A stretch of 7,418 nucleotides of DNA from Thiolapillus brandeum (GTDB lineage: Bacteria > Pseudomonadota > Gammaproteobacteria > Chromatiales > Chromatiaceae). The DNA is taken from contig DRLF01000278.1 of assembly GCA_011051425.1 (NCBI GenBank), forward strand, positions 1 to 7,418. The letters run 5' to 3'. Positions 1 through 6,760 of the stretch are shown here, piece by piece; position 1 is the first letter of the stretch, and each line of letters begins with the position of its first letter. Below the pieces are notes generated by a model. That model did no database searches, had not been told where the DNA came from, and saw only the letters and a list, made by a program, of their open reading frames with translations. Both the position numbers and the translations under genes were made by a program.

Positions 1-210
1 CTGAACAGCTTTCTTGGCCTTGTTCAGCGCTGTGGCGTAATCCCCGCGCTTCATGTATTCGTTAGCCAGCTGAATATAGGTGTTCGAGGGTGATTCGTAA
101 TTCTGGTCAGCACCCAGCCTGCCGGTATTGGGATCATTCTCAGCTTTATCAGGGTTGGTAACGCAGCCCCCCAGAAACAGGAACAGCGGCACGAGCAACA
201 GCAGCCTCAT
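1..210 (-). CDS. pilW: Type IV pilus biogenesis TPR lipoprotein PilW/PilF, N-terminal 70 residues (cut by window edge)
   Basis: Outer-membrane lipoprotein that, in the PilF/PilW family, acts as pilotin for assembly of the PilQ secretin in type IV pili. Reading leftwards from the ATG at 210-208, the fragment opens with a short basic and hydrophobic stretch ending in the lipobox LGGC, with the lipidated cysteine at residue 16. Valine at +2 is compatible with outer-membrane sorting. A polar linker follows, then the start of a first TPR helix pair at about residues 43-70 ([20 protein letters not shown]). The 3' end lies beyond the left edge. Its ATG overlaps the rlmN stop codon (ATGA, 207-210), so translation is probably coupled. 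The rlmN-pilW order is common in gammaproteobacteria, where rodZ and ispG usually follow. The name rests on the lipobox, the TPR start and synteny, because most of the protein is not visible. Confidence 0.85.
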   Translation of the reverse strand, partial: MRLLLLVPLFLFLGGCVTNPDKAENDPNTGRLGADQNYESPSNTYIQLANEYMKRGDYATALNKAKKAVQ

Positions 211-1301
211 GATGCGAGCTCCCGTGCCTGACGCTGGCGCAGGGATACCAGGGTGCGCCCGCTGCGGTCCTGCACCTTGCCCACCAGCTGGCCGCAGGCG
301 GCATCGATATCATCGCCCCGGGTCTTGCGCAAAATGGCCATGATGCCGGCTTTCATGAGTTTCTGGCGGAATGCCTCGATACGTTCCGGAGGAGAACTTC
401 TGTAACTGGTGCCGGGAAAAGGGTTGAACGGAATCAGGTTCATCTTCGAGGGGGTTCCTTCGAGCAGGCGTATCAGTGCCTTTGCGTGGGCGATGCTGTC
501 GTTTACACCGTCCAGCATCACGTATTCCCAGGTCACCTTGCGGCGCTTGTCGTTCCTGACGAACTCGCGGCAGGCGGGAATCAGTTCTTCCAGGGGATAT
601 CTGCGGTTGATGGGAACCAGTTCATCCCGCAGGGCATTGTCGGGCGCATGCAGGGATACCGCCAGACTGACATCTGAAACCTCCCGCAGGCGATACAGGT
701 TGGGCACGATGCCGGAAGTACTGATGGTCACCCGGTATTTGGAAAGTATGTAGGCCAGATCGTCCTGCATCAGATCCATGGCACTGACCACGGGTTCGAA
801 ATTCGCCAGCGGCTCGCCCATGCCCATCATCACGACATTGGTGGGCGCCTTGCCCATTTGCCGGGTGGCATGCCAGACCTGACCGATGATCTCCCCCACC
901 GTGAGATTGCGGTTGAATCCCTGCTGTGCTGTAGAACAGAAGGAGCAGTCCAGGGCGCAACCCACCTGGGACGACACACAGACAGTACTGCGGTTTCCAT
1001 CGGGAATATAGACTGTCTCGATGCGCTGACCATCAGCCAGTTCCATCACCCATTTGACAGTGCCATCCAGTGAGGGCTGCTCGAATATGATTTTTGGCAG
1101 GCGCACTTCGGCACAGGCATGCAGACTGGCACGCAGCTTCTTCGACAGATCCGTCATCGCGTCAAAATCGGTCACGCCGTGCTTGTGTATCCACTTCAGC
1201 ACGTTGCGCCCGTGAAACGGTTTGGCGCCGAGGCTCACGAAATAAGCCTCCATCGCCTTGCGATCGAGATCCAGCAGGTTGACAGGTTTGTCTGTAGCCA
1301 A
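207..1301 (-). CDS. rlmN: Dual-specificity 23S rRNA (A2503-C2) / tRNA (A37-C2) methyltransferase RlmN, radical SAM
   Basis: Cytoplasmic radical-SAM enzyme that methylates C2 of A2503 in 23S rRNA and of A37 in some tRNAs. The 364-residue protein has the [4Fe-4S] ligands C115, C119 and C122 in the CxxxCxxC motif. C108 lies seven residues before the first ligand, as C118 does in E. coli, and C336 sits where the methyl-carrying C355 of E. coli is expected. The glycine-rich SAM-binding stretch MGMGEPL is at residues 159-165. The start is a TTG at 1301-1299. It is the only start between the in-frame stop at 1325-1323 and Met16, it is preceded by a GGGAAG ribosome-binding sequence, and it keeps the conserved N-terminal segment VNLLDLDR. 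The 3' end overlaps pilW by 4 bases. On the 5' side the gene faces a divergent peptidase gene; in many relatives ndk is found there. Confidence 0.97.
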   Translation of the reverse strand: MATDKPVNLLDLDRKAMEAYFVSLGAKPFHGRNVLKWIHKHGVTDFDAMTDLSKKLRASLHACAEVRLPKIIFEQPSLDGTVKWVMELADGQRIETVYIPDGNRSTVCVSSQVGCALDCSFCSTAQQGFNRNLTVGEIIGQVWHATRQMGKAPTNVVMMGMGEPLANFEPVVSAMDLMQDDLAYILSKYRVTISTSGIVPNLYRLREVSDVSLAVSLHAPDNALRDELVPINRRYPLEELIPACREFVRNDKRRKVTWEYVMLDGVNDSIAHAKALIRLLEGTPSKMNLIPFNPFPGTSYRSSPPERIEAFRQKLMKAGIMAILRKTRGDDIDAACGQLVGKVQDRSGRTLVSLRQRQARELAS

Positions 1302-1401
1302 GTTTTCTTCCCGGAAAGCGCGTCAGGAACACGCATTGATTCTATTTATATGTGAAGCGGCTGATTTTACCTTGCACAGCCTGTTTCCGCCAATGAAATC
1401 C

Positions 1402-1428
1402 TTTCCAAAAGACGCCTGAGCCTATAAT
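1402..1428 (+). promoter_or_regulatory. Putative sigma-70 promoter for the peptidase-led operon
   Basis: A perfect -10 hexamer TATAAT lies at 1423-1428, with a weak -35 candidate TTTCCA at 1402-1407 (four of six consensus bases, short 15-base spacer). The predicted start of transcription near 1435 gives a leader of about 30 bases before the ATG at 1465. The 163-base gap 1302-1464 separates divergent genes, so a leftward rlmN promoter should also lie here. An AT-rich patch at about 1338-1352 contains TATAAA and TAGAAT on the minus strand, but I see no convincing -35 partner for them. Confidence 0.5.
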
Positions 1429-1464
1429 CTTCTCTTTCAGCCTGATTTCCAAAGAGCCAGACCC

Positions 1465-3579
1465 ATGCTGTTTCCAACATTCGCCCTCGTCATTCTCTTC
1501 ACAGCGACCACAGCCGGACAGCCCACCATGGATTCTCAGCCGATCTCCTACCCGGATGCCAGAAAAGTCAATCATATCGACACCTATCATGGTGTGAAGG
1601 TTCACGACCCCTACCGCTGGCTGGAAAACCTGGATTCCAGGGAAACCCGCAGCTGGATCGAGGCGGAAAACCGGCTCACCCGTACCTGGCTGGAAAAATT
1701 CCCGGAACGCGAAAGTATTCGCAAGCGTCTGACGGAACTGTGGAATTATGAGCGTTACTCTGTGCCCTACAAAGTGGCGGGACGCTATTTTTTCAGCCGC
1801 AACGACGGTCTGCAGAACCAGGCAATCGTGTACACGCTGCACAACCTGTCAGACGAACCCACTGTGCTGATCGACCCCAACAGACTGTCGAAAGACGGTA
1901 CCGTGGCGCTCAAGGGTTCGGCGGTCAGCCCGGACGGACGCTTCTACGCCTACGCCATCGCTGATGCGGGCTCGGACTGGACAGAATGGCACGTCAGAGA
2001 CATCGATACCCGCAAGGACCTGGACGACCGTCTGGAATGGATCAAGTTTTCCGGTGTCTCCTGGACGGCTGACAGCAAGGGCTTCTATTACTCGCGCTAT
2101 GATGCACCCGAAGGTGGCGACAAGCTCAAAGAGGTGAACTATTTCCCCAAGCTCTATTACCACCGTCTGGGCGATCCCCAGGAAAAAGACAAGCTCATCT
2201 ATCACAGCCCAGACCACAAGGACTGGTCGTTCAACGGCATCGCCACGGAAGACGGCAGATACCTGCTCATCGAAGTCGGGCGCGGCACCGAAGACAAGAA
2301 CCTGCTCTATTTCCAGGATCTGCAGCACCCCGAAACAGGCATCAGACCCGTCATCGAAAGCTGGCAGGCCAGCTACGAGTACCTGGGCAACCAGGGTTCC
2401 CGGTTCTGGTTTCTGAGCAACGATCATGCCCCCCGGGGACGCATCCTGGAAATCGACCTGGACCACCCTGAACGGAAGCATTGGAAGGAAATGCTGGCGG
2501 AATCGAAAGACACCATCGAAACCGCCACCATGGTCAGCGACAGCTTCATCGTGACTTATCTTCACGATGCCTGGCACAGGATCCTCATAAAGCCGGTGGA
2601 GGGCAAGGCCCGGGAACTGAAGCTCCCCGGCATCGGCAGCGCCGGTGGTTTCTACGGAAAGCAGCACGACAGGGAAACCTTCTACTCCTGGACCAGCTTC
2701 AACACCCCGGCACGCATCTACCATCTGGATCTGGAAACCGGCAAGAGCACCCTGTTCAAACGTCCGGCAGTAAAGTTCAACCCCGATGATTACGTTACCC
2801 GGCAGGTGTTCTACAACAGCAAGGACGGCACCCGGGTTCCCATGTTCATCACCCATAAAAAGGGTCTGAAACTCGACGGAAACAATCCGACCCTGCTGTA
2901 TGGCTATGGTGGATTCAATATATCTTTGACACCTTATTTCTCGGTGACCAATCTGGTGTGGATGGAAATGGGCGGCGTCTATGCCGTTCCCAGCCTCCGC
3001 GGTGGCGGGGAATACGGCAAGGCCTGGCATGAAGCGGGCACGAAAACGCACAAGCAGAACGTGTTCGACGATTTCATCGCCGCCGCCGAATGGCTGATCG
3101 CTGACCGCTACACCTCCCCGGCGCACCTGGGTATCAGCGGTGGCAGCAACGGTGGCCTGCTGGTGGCCGCCACCCTGCTGCAGCGCCCCGACCTTTTTGC
3201 TGCCGCAGTCCCTGCCGTTGGCGTACTCGACATGCTGCGTTTCAACAAATTCACCATTGGCTGGGCCTGGGAATCAGACTACGGATCTCCCGAAAACGAA
3301 GCGGAATTCAAAGCCCTGTACGCCTACTCGCCCTATCACAACGTCAAGCCGGGCGTGCGCTACCCGGCCACCCTGGTCATGACTGCGGATCACGACGACA
3401 GGGTCTATCCCGCCCACAGCTTCAAGTTCACCGCTGCACTGCAGGCGGCCCAGGCAGGCCCGGCGCCCATCCTCATCCGCATCGAGACCCGGGCCGGTCA
3501 CGGTGCGGGCACGCCGACGAGCAAGCGCATCGAAGAAGCGGCGGACAAGCTCGCCTTCCTGCGCTACTTCCTGAAATAA
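1465..3579 (+). CDS. Prolyl oligopeptidase family serine peptidase (S9A), probably exported
   Basis: Serine peptidase that cleaves short peptides after proline. The 704-residue length is close to the roughly 710 of the well-studied porcine enzyme. The S9A layout is visible: an N-terminal part of the hydrolase domain with the family motif DPYRWLE (about residues 49-55), a beta-propeller gate over roughly residues 75-430, then the alpha/beta-hydrolase domain. The catalytic triad can be assigned by motif: Ser561 in GGSNGG, Asp644 in DHDDR, and His679 in AGHGAG. Arg646 matches the substrate-binding arginine after the catalytic Asp. The first 18 or so residues are hydrophobic and end in TTAG, which suggests a signal peptide and a periplasmic enzyme, although there is no basic residue near the start. 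Met22 would instead give a cytosolic form. It heads a probable operon, with only 12 bases to the next gene. The substrate is unknown. Confidence 0.95.
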   Translation: MLFPTFALVILFTATTAGQPTMDSQPISYPDARKVNHIDTYHGVKVHDPYRWLENLDSRETRSWIEAENRLTRTWLEKFPERESIRKRLTELWNYERYSVPYKVAGRYFFSRNDGLQNQAIVYTLHNLSDEPTVLIDPNRLSKDGTVALKGSAVSPDGRFYAYAIADAGSDWTEWHVRDIDTRKDLDDRLEWIKFSGVSWTADSKGFYYSRYDAPEGGDKLKEVNYFPKLYYHRLGDPQEKDKLIYHSPDHKDWSFNGIATEDGRYLLIEVGRGTEDKNLLYFQDLQHPETGIRPVIESWQASYEYLGNQGSRFWFLSNDHAPRGRILEIDLDHPERKHWKEMLAESKDTIETATMVSDSFIVTYLHDAWHRILIKPVEGKARELKLPGIGSAGGFYGKQHDRETFYSWTSFNTPARIYHLDLETGKSTLFKRPAVKFNPDDYVTRQVFYNSKDGTRVPMFITHKKGLKLDGNNPTLLYGYGGFNISLTPYFSVTNLVWMEMGGVYAVPSLRGGGEYGKAWHEAGTKTHKQNVFDDFIAAAEWLIADRYTSPAHLGISGGSNGGLLVAATLLQRPDLFAAAVPAVGVLDMLRFNKFTIGWAWESDYGSPENEAEFKALYAYSPYHNVKPGVRYPATLVMTADHDDRVYPAHSFKFTAALQAAQAGPAPILIRIETRAGHGAGTPTSKRIEEAADKLAFLRYFLK

Positions 3580-3591
3580 CAGGTATTTTCC

Positions 3592-4719
3592 ATGAACACT
3601 GACAGCAAGAACCAGCCCTCCATGAAATGGTCCATGCGCCTGGGCAGCCTCGCCGGGATTGCCGTCTATGTGCATGCGACTTTTCTCATCCTGCTGTTGT
3701 GGATCGCACTGAGTTACTGGCGTTCCGAACAGAATCTGCAGGCCGTCGTGCAGGGCGTGGTCTTCATACTCGCCCTGTTCGGCTGCGTGGTGCTGCACGA
3801 ACTGGGCCATGCCCTCACCGCCCGGCGCTTCGGCATACAGACCCGTGACATCATTCTGCTGCCCATCGGTGGCGTGGCCTCCCTGGAAAAAATGCCCGAC
3901 GACCCGAAAGAGGAAATCCTGGTCGCACTGGCAGGCCCGGCTGTCAACGTGGTCATCGCCGGGCTGATCTGGCTGTTCCTGAGCCTGCAGCATCCCGTGC
4001 CGCTGGATCTCTCGGCCCTGCTGAAGGGCAACATGCTGCAGCAGCTGCTGGTGGTGAACCTGTTCCTGGCGGCTTTCAATCTGCTGCCCGCCTTTCCCAT
4101 GGATGGCGGACGCATACTGCGCGCGGTGCTGGCCCTGCGCATGGATCACATCGCCGCCACCCGCATGGCCGCCAGCGTCGGCCAGGCCTTTGCCCTGTGG
4201 CTGGGCCTGGTGGGATTGCTGTACAACCCCTTCCTGCTATTCATCGCGCTATTCGTGTGGATCGGCGCCATGGCCGAAGCCGGTACAGAGGAGATCCGTT
4301 CCCTGCTGCACGGCTCGACACTGTCCCACGCCATCATCACCCATTTCGAGAGCCTGTCACCCCAGGACGCCCTGACCCGCGCCATCCAGCTCACCCTGGA
4401 CGGCGTGCAGAAGGATTTTCCCGTGATGGAAGACGACAGGATCGTCGGTGTCCTGACCCAGGAAGATCTGCTGCGGGGTCTGCACGAACAGGGAGCCCTG
4501 GCTCGTGTACGCGAATACATGCAGACGAATATCGAAACTGCCGATATCGACGAGCCCCTTGAATCGGTGATGAAACGCCTGCAAGCCTGCGGCTGTCGAC
4601 TGCTGGCCGTCACCCGCAACGGCCGCTTCGCCGGCATCGTGAACATGGACAATATCCTGGAACTGGTGCGTATCGAGGCGGCGCTCAAAGAAGGAAGCAG
4701 CCTCAAGAAGACCCTGTAA
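3592..4719 (+). CDS. Site-2 protease family (M50) membrane metalloprotease with C-terminal CBS pair
   Basis: Intramembrane zinc metalloprotease of the site-2 protease family, in the subgroup that carries tandem CBS domains (as in archaeal MjS2P). The 375-residue protein has an N-terminal hydrophobic block with about six membrane segments. The zinc-binding motif HELGH is at residues 69-73, and the third zinc ligand is the Asp171 of PMDGGR, downstream of NLLPAFP. A conserved GP pair in LAGPAVN (113-119) is typical of the family. Two CBS motifs fill the cytoplasmic tail, at about 246-300 and 305-362; such domains usually bind adenine nucleotides and could gate activity. The ATG at 3592 follows an AGG at 3581-3583 and lies 12 bases after the peptidase stop. 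Met11 is a weaker alternative start. The substrate is unknown; family members cut anti-sigma factors or remnant signal peptides. No PDZ domain is present, so this is not RseP. Confidence 0.93.
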   Translation: MNTDSKNQPSMKWSMRLGSLAGIAVYVHATFLILLLWIALSYWRSEQNLQAVVQGVVFILALFGCVVLHELGHALTARRFGIQTRDIILLPIGGVASLEKMPDDPKEEILVALAGPAVNVVIAGLIWLFLSLQHPVPLDLSALLKGNMLQQLLVVNLFLAAFNLLPAFPMDGGRILRAVLALRMDHIAATRMAASVGQAFALWLGLVGLLYNPFLLFIALFVWIGAMAEAGTEEIRSLLHGSTLSHAIITHFESLSPQDALTRAIQLTLDGVQKDFPVMEDDRIVGVLTQEDLLRGLHEQGALARVREYMQTNIETADIDEPLESVMKRLQACGCRLLAVTRNGRFAGIVNMDNILELVRIEAALKEGSSLKKTL

Positions 4720-4734
4720 CGGCTGCAAAGCCCC

Positions 4735-5337
4735 ATGAGAAGCCACAACACAAAAGTTCCAAACCCAGTCGGGTTGCGTCAATCTGCGGGCAGTGCGGGC
4801 CGCATTGCCGGTTTCCTGCTGCTGGCCTGCCTGCTGTTTCCCAGCATTGCATCAGCCGATAACCGCATTCTCGTCGACACACGCAATTCCAGCCTGTCGG
4901 TGCTGGACGGCGACAGGACGCTGCTGGTGATCGACAACATCGCCATCGGCAGATTCGGCGCCAGCAAAGACAAAACACGCGGTGACGGCAGAACACCCGT
5001 GGGAACTTATCGCGTCACATCGATCAAAAGGAGTAAGCGTTTCCACTTTTTCATCGAACTGGACTACCCTTCGGTGGACGACGCGACATCGGGACTGAAA
5101 AAGGGGATTCTCACACAGGCACAGGCCGACGCCATCCGTTCAGCCCATGCGCGGGGAAAGATGCCCCCGCAGAATACCCCCCTTGGCGGGCATATCGGCC
5201 TGCACGGCATCGGCGGGGGTGATCCTGCGGTGCACGAGCGCTACAACTGGACACGGGGATGTATCGCCGTTACCGATGATCAGCTCGACCGCTTGCTGCC
5301 CCTGATCCGGGTCGGCACGAAAGTGGAAATCAGATAG
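4735..5337 (+). CDS. YkuD-domain (L,D-transpeptidase-like) periplasmic protein with atypical TRGC active-site motif
   Basis: Secreted protein of the YkuD fold, whose members form or cut peptidoglycan cross-links or attach lipoproteins through a catalytic cysteine. The 200-residue chain has a long basic N-region, a hydrophobic core and a signal peptidase I-like site after SIASA (residue 41). The YkuD domain spans about residues 44-199, with DGRTPVGTY (84-92), the conserved histidine H157 in GLHG, and cysteine C176 in NWTRGCIAVT. Canonical L,D-transpeptidases have S/T-H-G-C followed by an arginine two residues on; here the His before Gly is Arg, and the later Arg is Ala. This resembles the TxGCIA group in COG3034 (YafK-like) rather than ErfK/YbiS. 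It starts 15 bases after the protease gene, with a weak ribosome-binding site, and ends 26 bases before the lipoprotein gene. It could be a transpeptidase, an L,D-carboxypeptidase or a lipoprotein-releasing amidase; the sequence does not decide. Confidence 0.88.
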   Translation: MRSHNTKVPNPVGLRQSAGSAGRIAGFLLLACLLFPSIASADNRILVDTRNSSLSVLDGDRTLLVIDNIAIGRFGASKDKTRGDGRTPVGTYRVTSIKRSKRFHFFIELDYPSVDDATSGLKKGILTQAQADAIRSAHARGKMPPQNTPLGGHIGLHGIGGGDPAVHERYNWTRGCIAVTDDQLDRLLPLIRVGTKVEIR

Positions 5338-5363
5338 AAGCGACAACAACCAGGAGACGAAAC

Positions 5364-5648
5364 ATGAACAAGAAACTCATTGCCATTGCCATACTGCCCG
5401 CTGCGCTCACTCTGGGCGGCTGCGCAACCGTCAGCAAGGAAGACCTGGCCGAAGTCAGGGCGCTGGCAGAAAAGGCGGCTGCCGATGCCTCGGAAGCAAA
5501 GACCATGGCGGCAGATGCCGGTAAGGAAGCTTCAGCAGCCCGGACAGAGGCCGAAGCGGCCAAAGCCTCGGCAGATGCAGCAAACAGGAAAGCAGAAGAA
5601 ACCGAGACCAAGATCGACCGCATGTTCAAGAAATCCATGTACAAGTAA
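5364..5648 (+). CDS. Lpp/OprI-like alanine-zipper outer-membrane lipoprotein with C-terminal lysine
   Basis: Small lipoprotein that probably tethers the outer membrane to peptidoglycan, like Lpp (Braun) and Pseudomonas OprI. The signal peptide ends in the lipobox LGGC with the lipidated cysteine at residue 20; Ala at +2 fits outer-membrane sorting. The mature chain (about 75 residues) is an uninterrupted alanine-rich coiled coil, with charged residues at regular spacing. It closes with DRMFKKSMYK, resembling the OprI end RMLEKASRK and finishing in lysine, the residue joined to peptidoglycan in Lpp. It is longer than mature E. coli Lpp (58) and OprI (64). A strong AGGAG at 5352-5356, seven bases before the ATG, suggests high translation. 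It is the last gene of the rightward set, beside a YkuD-domain gene, and it converges on a canonical L,D-transpeptidase gene. Covalent attachment is inferred from the C-terminal lysine. Confidence 0.88.
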   Translation: MNKKLIAIAILPAALTLGGCATVSKEDLAEVRALAEKAAADASEAKTMAADAGKEASAARTEAEAAKASADAANRKAEETETKIDRMFKKSMYK

Positions 5649-5655
5649 GCCCTTT

Positions 5656-5692
5656 GTCCCTCTCCCAAAACCGGGAGAGGGACAGGGAGAGG
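5656..5692. repeat. REP-like perfect hairpin between convergent genes
   Basis: The 11-base arms at 5656-5666 (GTCCCTCTCCC) and 5673-5683 pair perfectly around a six-base loop AAAACC. The octamer GGGAGAGG of the right arm occurs again at 5685-5692, so the left arm could pair with either copy. There is no T-run after the stem on either strand, so it is not a classic intrinsic terminator. The CCCTCTCCC/GGGAGAGGG form with an extra GGGAGAGG resembles dispersed extragenic palindromes of many proteobacterial genomes. It lies eight bases after the lipoprotein stop and may stabilise that mRNA 3' end. The rest of the gap to 5790 holds only a short CGATATCG palindrome (5703-5710) and nothing else I can name. 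Confidence 0.7.
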
Positions 5693-5790
5693 ATTCAAGA
5701 TACGATATCGCTCATCAGCTCGTCCTCATGGCCCGGTATCCGACCGAGGCTTCCCGTTTAGGATAAAAGACCAGCGCCCGATGACCCAAT

Positions 5791-6738
5791 TCAGGAACCC
5801 CGTCGAAACAGCGGGTTGGTGATGGGCATGGGCTGCTCGTCGGTTATCCGGGAAATAGCCACTGGCACGCCGTTCTGCTCTCTGATGGCCTGCTTGACCC
5901 GGCTGCCGATCAGAATGGCCGGGTGCTTCTCCAGTTCCTTGTAGATCACTTCCTTCGCGTAGCGCAGCATGTCACCCCTGGCGGTGAGGTGTTCTTCCAC
6001 CGGCGGATGCACTTCCAGGTAGAGCACGCCGTCCAGCCATCCCACCTTGACCGGCTGGTTGACAATCTGCACCTGGGTATTGACCTTCACTTCCCTGAAC
6101 AGCTGCTCGATGTCTTCCGGTAACAGGCGAACGCAGCCGTGAGTCACGCGCATACCCACACCCCAGGGTTTGTTGGTGCCATGGATGAGATAGCCCGGCA
6201 GGTTGAGCCGCAGCGCGTATTCTCCGAGGGGATTGTCCGGGCCGGCAGGCACCACGTCAGGCACAGTCTCCCCCTTTGCGGCAGCTTCCTTTTTCACGGA
6301 TTCAGGAGGATGCCAGGCAGGATTTTTCCGCTTGCGCACGATGCGTGCCTTTCCCAGGGGCGTCTTCCAGTCCATGCGGCCGATGCTGACGGGATAAGTC
6401 TGAACCTCGTGAGGAGTTCGGAAGTAGTAAAGCCGCATTTCCGGCAGGTTCAGCACCAGCCCCTTGCGCTCTGCGTCAGGCAACACGTACTGCGCAGGTA
6501 TCAGAACCTGTGACCCCGGTTCGGGCAGCCAGCGATCCACGCCGGGATTGGCCAGCACGATCTCGTCCTGGCCCACATCGTTTGCGCGGGCGATATCCAG
6601 CAGGGTCTGGGATTCCTTCACCGTCACCCGGTAGGTGGCGCCGATGACATCCGTATCCCGACCATCGAGATGATAGCTTGCCGCCTCCACCTGCCCGAAG
6701 AAGCATAGCAAGAGAAGAAAAGACCGCAGCAGCCTCAC
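5791..6738 (-). CDS. L,D-transpeptidase, LysM plus YkuD domains (ErfK/YbiS/YcfS/YnhG type)
   Basis: Periplasmic enzyme of the family that joins Lpp to peptidoglycan or forms 3-3 cross-links. Starting at the GTG at 6738-6736 the protein has 315 residues. Its signal peptide is clear (MRLLRSFLLLLCFF, cleavage after EAA, about residue 20). One LysM domain follows at about residues 34-82 and would bind glycan. The YkuD domain runs from about 92 to 228, with DWKTPLGK (123-130), H186 in YLIHGT, and the canonical catalytic motif THGCVRL with C202 and R204. An extra C-terminal segment reaches residue 315. The reading frame is open further upstream; a GTG at 6777 would add 13 residues but would overlap the preceding gene and bury the signal peptide, so the GTG at 6738 is preferred. 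It lies 22 bases after the 81-residue gene, probably as one operon, and converges on the Lpp/OprI-like gene, its most plausible substrate. Confidence 0.93.
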   Translation of the reverse strand: MRLLRSFLLLLCFFGQVEAASYHLDGRDTDVIGATYRVTVKESQTLLDIARANDVGQDEIVLANPGVDRWLPEPGSQVLIPAQYVLPDAERKGLVLNLPEMRLYYFRTPHEVQTYPVSIGRMDWKTPLGKARIVRKRKNPAWHPPESVKKEAAAKGETVPDVVPAGPDNPLGEYALRLNLPGYLIHGTNKPWGVGMRVTHGCVRLLPEDIEQLFREVKVNTQVQIVNQPVKVGWLDGVLYLEVHPPVEEHLTARGDMLRYAKEVIYKELEKHPAILIGSRVKQAIREQNGVPVAISRITDEQPMPITNPLFRRGS

Positions 6739-6760
6739 CGATGGAAACCACCATCCAGGA

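Noticed and set aside
1849..3126. Long open frame (about 425 codons) antisense to the prolyl oligopeptidase
   Set aside because: It mirrors the codons of a gene with an intact catalytic triad, shows no recognisable motif and has no ribosome-binding support; this is common opposite GC-rich genes.
3274..4149. Open frame of about 291 codons antisense across the peptidase and protease junction
   Set aside because: Gln- and His-rich translation typical of antisense to GC-rich coding DNA; it crosses two well-supported genes.
4816..4833. Possible lipobox (LLAC, residues 29-32) in the 200-residue YkuD protein
   Set aside because: The hydrophobic core before the cysteine would be only about six residues, while SIASA nine residues later is a good signal peptidase I site.
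5656..5683. Reading the hairpin as an ordinary rho-independent terminator
   Set aside because: No T-run follows the stem on either strand; it is kept as a REP-like repeat instead.
5330..5698. Antisense Ala/Ser-rich frame over the lipoprotein gene
   Set aside because: Its low complexity is the mirror image of the alanine-zipper codons, and the sense strand has a lipobox and a strong ribosome-binding site.
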